This document shows positions 59,821 to 64,000 of a stretch of 64,000 nt of DNA, in pieces. The notes under the pieces are model-generated. The model did not search any database, was not told the DNA's origin, and saw only the letters and a list, made by a program, of their open reading frames with translations. Made by a program: the position numbers and the translations under genes. Source of the stretch: Cyclobacterium qasimii M12-11B (GTDB lineage Bacteria; Bacteroidota; Bacteroidia; Cytophagales; Cyclobacteriaceae). The stretch's first letter is position 1, and each line of letters begins with the position of its first letter. The stretch lies in NCBI RefSeq assembly GCF_000427295.1, contig NZ_ATNM01000118.1, positions 1-64,000 of the forward strand, in the 5' to 3' direction.

Positions 59821-60429
59821 CTATAAAAAAATCGATAAAAACCTACTTTTTGATATTGACAAGTGTCCTTGATGTTCATCGTAAAATTGCTTCAAGGCAG
59901 TTCTAAGGTTCTCCAATGCGAGTTTTAAATGAACCTCAACCGTTCTTTCGGAAATACCAAGAATATCAGCGACTTCACGGTAAGACATATGCTCATCTTT
60001 AATCATCTTAAAAACAAGTCTTCTCTTGGGCGGTAATTTTTGGATGACACTGTCAAGTTTTTCTCCCAAACTGGCATTGATTAAGGTTTTTTCCGGATCA
60101 GTGCTCTCCGGAATCAAATAATCGTTTATATCATCAATGGGTATATTGTTGAGTAATTCTTTGGATTTCAACAAATTGAGTGATTTATTTTTGACCATCT
60201 TAAACAGGTAACCATCGAAATTTTTGATAGCCAATAAAGATTCTCTTTTCTGTAATAGCTTTAGAAGGACCTCTGAGACGATATCTTCCGCAAGATCATA
60301 TCTAGGTAAATACAGCAATGCCAGGTTAATTAGCCTGGTATGGTAATGGTCAAAAAATTCTGAAAAAGCCCTTTCATCATTGTTTTCCACTATTAATGAA
60401 AGGAGGTGTTTTAATCTTATTGGGTTCAT
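59821..60429 (-). CDS. ECF sigma factor of the FecR-linked type
   Basis: A ~202-residue ECF sigma-70 factor. Region 2 is seen in AFSEFFDHYHTRLINLALLY and YDLAEDIVSEVLLKLLQ, and region 4 in LPPKRRLVFKMIKDEHMSYR with the helix-turn-helix VADILGISERTVEVHLKLAL. I start at 60429 (MNPIRLKHLLSL); an ATG at 60465 would add 12 residues. It should direct transcription of susC onward when freed by the FecR protein encoded 147 bases downstream. It is the top gene of the mannan locus. Confidence 0.93.
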   Translation of the reverse strand: MNPIRLKHLLSLIVENNDERAFSEFFDHYHTRLINLALLYLPRYDLAEDIVSEVLLKLLQKRESLLAIKNFDGYLFKMVKNKSLNLLKSKELLNNIPIDDINDYLIPESTDPEKTLINASLGEKLDSVIQKLPPKRRLVFKMIKDEHMSYREVADILGISERTVEVHLKLALENLRTALKQFYDEHQGHLSISKSRFLSIFL

Positions 60430-60970
60430 TGTAATGTCAAATCTACAATTTTTTACCAACTTCAAATCATTGCTACCTAAAATTCCTTTTCTTATTTCAA
60501 ATGTGGCTAATTAACTGACTTTTAGTATTCACGAGTTGTCAGGGATTAGGGTTTTGAGTTATTATAACTCCAAATAGGTATTTAAACCCAGTACGGAATA
60601 GTCATTGGTTTACCTGATAGAATGTTCTTCGAAAATAAACCTGTAAATCATCTAGTATAATTCTGACTAACTTTTCCTGGTTTAACAAGTTTGAGAAACG
60701 ACACAATCCATAGTCATATATTTAATCCATGGAATAGAGAAAAATCTAACCTAAGACCAAAATAAAAGGAACTAAATAGGTACACCTTTGTTAAAACATG
60801 AAATTGTGCCTGTCAGCAATGCCACTTTAATAAGAAAAAACCTTAAATTAATTTTTCAATGCTGGAATTGTCTATAATGTTTCATTGAAATTTAGGACCC
60901 AATTTTACCATTCATTTCCATTCTGAAAAGGATTAACGCTTACTTTAACCATCACAACTATTAAATAATT
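60430..60970. other. Intergenic region between the sigma factor and the sugar dehydrogenase, with a palindrome
   Basis: 540 AT-rich bases between divergent genes. The best feature is a perfect palindrome at 60556-60570, listed separately. No gene or RNA is visible; promoters of both flanking genes should lie here. Confidence 0.4.
60556..60570. promoter_or_regulatory. Perfect palindrome upstream of the sigma factor gene
   Basis: GAGTTAT-T-ATAACTC, arms of seven bases with a one-base centre, about 125 bases before the sigma start codon. This size and symmetry suit a dimeric repressor or activator. The binding protein is unknown. Confidence 0.4.
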
Positions 60971-62143
60971 ATGAAAAAACAACTTAACATTTTTCTAGTC
61001 ATGGCCTTGCTTATCAGCACTGCTTGTACAAAGGAAACACAAGAAAAAACGGCTGAGCCAGAAGGGACTTTAACAATTGTTGAAGCCTTTCCAGAGTTGT
61101 CATTTACCAGACCTGTTGATTTTCAGCATGCCGGAGATGACTCAAATAGACTATTTATTTTAGAACAAAGGGGGGTAATCTCCGTTTTTGAGAATGAGGA
61201 AAAAACAGCAGCCAAAGCAGCTTTTTTAACAATCGAGGACAGAGTGGAAGATTCCGACAATGAGGAAGGTTTACTTGGCCTGGCTTTTCATCCAAACTTT
61301 GAGAGCAATGGTTATTTCTACGTTAACTACACCGCCTCTAGTCCCGATCGTTCTGTAATTTCTCGTTTTAATCTTTCCTCCACAAACCCAAACGAGGCAG
61401 ATCCATCCAGTGAACTGGTATTGTTGGAATATGAGCAGCCTTATGGCAACCACAATGGAGGTCAAATTTCATTTGGTGCGGACGGCTTCTTATATATAGG
61501 AGTTGGTGATGGTGGGAAAAGCGGTGATCCCCATGGAAATGGTCAAGACCGAACCACTTTGTTAGGGAATATTTTAAGAATAGATGTTGATCAACAGGAT
61601 GGATCAAAGAATTATTCAATCCCGGAAGACAATCCATTTGTCGACAACACCGAAGGATTCAGGGAAGAGATCTATGCTTATGGATTGCGAAATCCTTGGA
61701 GATTTAGCTTTGATACCGCCACCGATCAGTTGTGGGTTGCTGATGTAGGTCAGAACAGTTATGAAGAAATTGACATCGTTAAAAACGGTGGAAATTATGG
61801 CTGGAATACAATGGAAGGTTTCCATTGTTTCAAAGCAGATGAATGTGACCAGGAAAACCTTGAATTACCGATTTGGGAATATGACAGGGATGAAGGAGAC
61901 ATTTCCATCACCGGCGGATTTGTATACCATGGCGATGCCATAGAACAACTACAGGGACTATATGTCTATGCAGATTACGTTTCTGGAAGAATTTGGAGCT
62001 TGGATTTCAGTGATCCTGAAAACCCTGTAAACACTGAATTATTCAAGACAGAATTCCCAATCTCCTCCTTCGGAGTGGACCAAAACCAGGAAATCTATAT
62101 CTGTGGTTTTGATGACAAGATTTATAAGTTTGGATTAGAGTAA
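60971..62143 (+). CDS. PQQ-dependent soluble aldose sugar dehydrogenase-like lipoprotein
   Basis: A 390-residue exported protein with lipobox LISTAC (Cys near residue 19) and a six-bladed propeller of the glucose/sorbosone dehydrogenase family (YliI/Asd type). Supporting motifs are LARVTG-like TRPVDFQHAGDD, EGLLGLAFHPNF, NHNGGQISFGADGFLYIGVG and GLRNPWRFSFD. The family oxidises aldoses with pyrroloquinoline quinone and calcium, sending electrons to the respiratory chain. Whether this host makes PQQ is unknown. It diverges from the mannan locus and could oxidise released sugars. A terminator follows. Confidence 0.9.
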   Translation: MKKQLNIFLVMALLISTACTKETQEKTAEPEGTLTIVEAFPELSFTRPVDFQHAGDDSNRLFILEQRGVISVFENEEKTAAKAAFLTIEDRVEDSDNEEGLLGLAFHPNFESNGYFYVNYTASSPDRSVISRFNLSSTNPNEADPSSELVLLEYEQPYGNHNGGQISFGADGFLYIGVGDGGKSGDPHGNGQDRTTLLGNILRIDVDQQDGSKNYSIPEDNPFVDNTEGFREEIYAYGLRNPWRFSFDTATDQLWVADVGQNSYEEIDIVKNGGNYGWNTMEGFHCFKADECDQENLELPIWEYDRDEGDISITGGFVYHGDAIEQLQGLYVYADYVSGRIWSLDFSDPENPVNTELFKTEFPISSFGVDQNQEIYICGFDDKIYKFGLE

Positions 62144-62161
62144 AAAAAGGCAATTAAAAAG

Positions 62162-62192
62162 GATGCCCGGCAAATTTGTCGGGCATTTTTTA
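62162..62192 (+). terminator. Terminator of the sugar dehydrogenase gene
   Basis: ATGCCCG (62163-62169) pairs with CGGGCAT (62180-62186) and is followed by a T-tract, 19 bases after the stop codon. Confidence 0.88.
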
Positions 62193-62325
62193 TTTATAGT
62201 GTTTCCTACTGGTGGTGTATGGATATAGTCGGTAATTTATTACAGGACTAATGAATGGATAGGGTTTATTATCCGTTTTATTACCTGAGCCTTAGTTAAG
62301 AAAGTTGAAAACTTTCATCATTTTA

Positions 62326-62356
62326 GGTCTAAGTTACGCTTCGCTAAACTTAGACC
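62326..62356. repeat. Perfect 10-base inverted repeat
   Basis: GGTCTAAGTT (62326-62335) and AACTTAGACC (62347-62356) flank an 11-base loop, followed by a run of seven G. It lies ~40 bases past the end of the minus-strand gene at 62395, where a terminator would be, but has no T-tract on that strand. Confidence 0.5.
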
Positions 62357-62394
62357 AGTAAGGGGGGGATAAGGCTTATTAACCAGTCTTAAGT

Positions 62395-62763
62395 TTACAT
62401 AGTTTTTGGTGGTATTCTCGTTTGAGAAGCTTTAGACTTAGAATGAACCTCTCCCTGTGAATGAGGGGCAGAAATATCGCTTGGGTTGCCAGAACCATTT
62501 GCAGGTATTGGGTTTGAGTTAGGAACTGCTCTGACAGCATTGTACTTCTCCACTACATTCTTATTCAATTCTGCCTTTTTTCTTTCAGAGATTATCCCGA
62601 GTTTGAATGCGGTATTATTAAACCCAAGATGAGCATCTCGCAGAGGTCTACCGAAGCGATCCAGGATCGATTTTTGAGCGGTTCCATTTTCAATGGAATC
62701 AATTACTTTTTTCGCAGCGAACCCTACTAGTGCTGCACCTACTGCCTTGGCTATAAATTTCAT
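62395..62763 (-). CDS. Small protein of unknown function
   Basis: A 122-residue protein. The N-terminal KFIAKAVGAALVGFAAKKVI could be a weak membrane segment or amphipathic helix. The middle FGRPLRDAHLGFNNTAFKLG and KAELNKNVVEKYNAVRA are helical, and the C-terminal 35 residues are Ser/Pro/Asn-rich and probably disordered. I do not recognise it. It could belong to a mobile or phage-derived accessory region, as the neighbours to its right are repeats. Confidence 0.5.
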   Translation of the reverse strand: MKFIAKAVGAALVGFAAKKVIDSIENGTAQKSILDRFGRPLRDAHLGFNNTAFKLGIISERKKAELNKNVVEKYNAVRAVPNSNPIPANGSGNPSDISAPHSQGEVHSKSKASQTRIPPKTM

Positions 62764-62955
62764 TTTGTTAGTCGTTTAGTGATACTTTGTGTTTAGAAAT
62801 AATCATGCCACACTTACCCTAAAGACTGTTCCGGTTAAAAATTTTTCAAATGAGCAAACATTTAAAATTTGGTCTGAGTGTGTAGAATTAAATACAAAAT
62901 CTGGCACTATGGCAGGAGGATTTTCCGTCCTATTAGTACAACCAATTTATAGATT
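62764..62955. other. Short intergenic stretch left of repeat A
   Basis: About 190 bases without a supported gene. A 65-codon frame (62789-62986, plus strand) crosses into repeat A and shows no recognisable family or start signal. Confidence 0.3.
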
Positions 62956-63192
62956 TGAACTGGGTGTTGTTTGCAAGACGCCCTAATATCCTTAAAACAG
63001 TTCGTAGTTGAAAAACAAAGCCAAATCACCAAAAAACCCACTTCAAGTAGGCCGTGTTTTTTACCGTAATCTATTGCTCTGGAATACAGGTCATTTTAAG
63101 ACTTTTCAACTATTCCAATCCGAAAGTTTGCACTCTTTCATGCGCACCGCTCCATTAGATAGGAAGGTGTAGATGCAATCTACACCTAGTGG
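62956..63192. repeat. Copy A of a ~235 bp direct repeat
   Basis: Shares its length and much of its sequence with copy B (63739-63972): both begin TGAACTGGGT, contain CACTTCAAGTAGGCC and CTGGAATACAGGT, and end in CTCCATTAGATAGG-AGGTG... with a hairpin (arms GGTGTAGAT and ATCTACACC, loop GCA; here 63166-63186) and CCTAGTGG. The copies differ by scattered substitutions and small indels, so the duplication is not recent. They are in the same orientation and flank one small gene and a gene fragment. Confidence 0.8.
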
Positions 63193-63234
63193 TGGATAAT
63201 GATCAATTAATTTAATAAAACATCCCTAGTTAAA

Positions 63235-63627
63235 TTATTTTGGATTAAATTTTATATTTATATAACTGTATATTTTTCCATCCTCAATATAAAGGATACT
63301 AAAATTTTTATCAAAAGGTACTATTATCATATCTAGACTATTTGAATCATTTGGATAATTTAAAATTCTGAAATCTTCAAATTGATTTGAAAAATGTAGC
63401 GAAGCTAGAGAATCAATTTCTTGATCACTTTTCAATTCCGTATTTTCTAAATCCTGAAGGAAATAGTTTATAACCAGTTCACTTTCGCTTACTGATTCTA
63501 TTTCATCCTTATTTCTAATATTAAATACATATTTTATTAAGTCGTAATAAAAATATGAAAGATTAAAATAAATAATAGTCGAAACAATTAATCCAATCAA
63601 TATCCCTATACCTACAAATTTTTTCAT
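63235..63627 (-). CDS. Small AT-rich single-pass membrane protein between two repeats
   Basis: A 130-residue protein with an N-terminal helix (VGIGILIGLIVSTIIYFNL) and an acidic, Asn/Ile-rich soluble part (ESVSESELVINYFLQDLENT, NYPNDSNSLDMIIVPFDKNF). Its base composition is clearly more AT-rich than the housekeeping genes in the window, which suggests recent acquisition. It is bounded by the two ~235 bp direct repeats, and its ATG lies one base after the stop of a truncated upstream reading frame. I do not recognise a family. Its build would suit an immunity or defence component, but that is speculation. Confidence 0.55.
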   Translation of the reverse strand: MKKFVGIGILIGLIVSTIIYFNLSYFYYDLIKYVFNIRNKDEIESVSESELVINYFLQDLENTELKSDQEIDSLASLHFSNQFEDFRILNYPNDSNSLDMIIVPFDKNFSILYIEDGKIYSYINIKFNPK

Positions 63628-63628
63628 A

Positions 63629-63724
63629 TTATTTGATTAAAGAATCAAAATAATCAGTCTCACCGTTATAGTCCATTATATCTTTGGATTGAATATCAAA
63701 TATTTTGTCATATCCTCGAACTAG
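63629..63724 (-). pseudogene. Orphan C-terminus of an interrupted gene
   Basis: A 31-codon frame ends GYDKIFDIQSKDIMDYNGET and then DYFDSLIK before a stop at 63629-63631, one base before the ATG of the 130-residue gene. It has a stop just upstream at 63725-63727, about twelve bases before repeat B begins. This looks like the tail of a protein whose 5' part was lost when the repeat joined. The family is unknown. Confidence 0.35.
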
Positions 63725-63738
63725 TCAAATTATTGTCC

Positions 63739-63972
63739 TGAACTGGGTATGGTTTGCAAAACACCCAAATATCTTCAACAAATCGCAATTGAAAAATAGA
63801 ACAAAATCACCAAAAATCCACTTCAAGTAGGCCTTCTTTTCTAACGTAATTTTCCGCACTGGAATACAGGTGATTTTCAGACTTTTCAACTATCCCAACC
63901 CCAAAGTTCGTCCTCTTTCTGAAGGATCGCTCCATTAGATAGGGAGGTGTAGATGCAATCTACACCTAGTGG
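63739..63972. repeat. Copy B of the ~235 bp direct repeat
   Basis: Second, same-direction copy of the repeat at 62956-63192, with the same hairpin at 63946-63966. Between the two copies lie the 130-residue gene and the orphan C-terminus. Confidence 0.8.
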
Positions 63973-64000
63973 GGATAGGAAGGTGTAGATGCAATCTACA
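63946..64000. repeat. Tandem hairpin units running off the right edge
   Basis: The 21-base hairpin (arms GGTGTAGAT/ATCTACACC) occurs at 63946-63966 and starts again at 63982, giving a 36-base period with the linker CCTAGTGGGGATAGGAA. The second copy is cut by the window end. Copy A has only one unit. Confidence 0.7.

Noticed and set aside
62789-62986. 65-codon plus-strand ORF
   Set aside because: It crosses into repeat A, has no family similarity or start signal, and part of its coding would be repeat sequence.
63946-64000. CRISPR array
   Set aside because: The 36-base period resembles a CRISPR repeat length, but units abut with no unique spacers and no cas gene is present.

Overview
The window looks like chromosomal DNA of a marine or saline glycan-degrading Bacteroidota, most likely a member of the Cyclobacteriaceae (Cyclobacterium, Echinicola or Algoriphagus type). 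The support is a SusC/SusD pair with an ECF sigma factor and a FecR anti-sigma factor, type III glutamine synthetase, an exbB-exbD-exbD cluster, bactofilin, many signal-peptide and lipoprotein enzymes, weak Shine-Dalgarno sequences, and TTTG/TAnnTTTG promoter-like elements. The genus is an inference from gene content.

Layout. 1-3.2 kb: end of a luciferase-like monooxygenase and a secreted beta-helix protein. 3.6-9.5 kb: tripartite RND efflux operon (adaptor, pump, outer-membrane channel). 9.65-12.1 kb, minus strand: feoA-feoB-Cys-rich protein for ferrous iron uptake. 12.7-15.8 kb: metallo-beta-lactamase/rhodanese sulfur protein and an atypical pyruvate kinase. 15.9-21.2 kb: GH78 alpha-L-rhamnosidase and two dehydrogenases resembling DlgD and LgoD, suggesting sugar-acid catabolism. 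22.2-25.9 kb: glnN and mtaB. 26-34 kb: exported catabolic proteins (BNR-4, ThuA, ceramidase-like, DUF1080, a predicted alpha-toroid lipoprotein, an esterase). 34-37.4 kb, minus strand: operon of a divergent NRAMP-like transporter, an epimerase and a DHDPS-family aldolase. 38-43.6 kb: small unknowns, bactofilin and smc. 43.6-46.5 kb: two YeeE/YedE sulfur-transport halves with a second MBL-rhodanese protein. 46.9-49.2 kb: exbB/exbD energiser. 51.3-60.5 kb: a compact mannan utilisation locus (sigma, FecR, SusC, SusD, lipoprotein, GH26 mannanase). 61-62.1 kb: soluble aldose dehydrogenase. 62.3-64 kb: AT-rich, repeat-flanked accessory DNA.

A striking property is that at least ten single-base indels in short homopolymers break otherwise well-conserved genes: five in smc and one each in feoA, the rhamnosidase, the esterase, the second exbD and susC. 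Each is repaired by adding or removing one base. Consensus errors explain this better than gene decay, and the broken genes are annotated here over their full intended spans.

The best candidate for undescribed biology is the transporter-epimerase-aldolase operon at 34.1-37.4 kb. Its NRAMP-fold transporter lacks the usual metal-binding DPGN and MPH motifs, so it may carry an organic substrate. The second candidate is the cassette-like unit at the right edge: a small membrane protein and a truncated partner between two copies of a ~235 bp direct repeat ending in a perfect hairpin, which starts to repeat in tandem at the window boundary.
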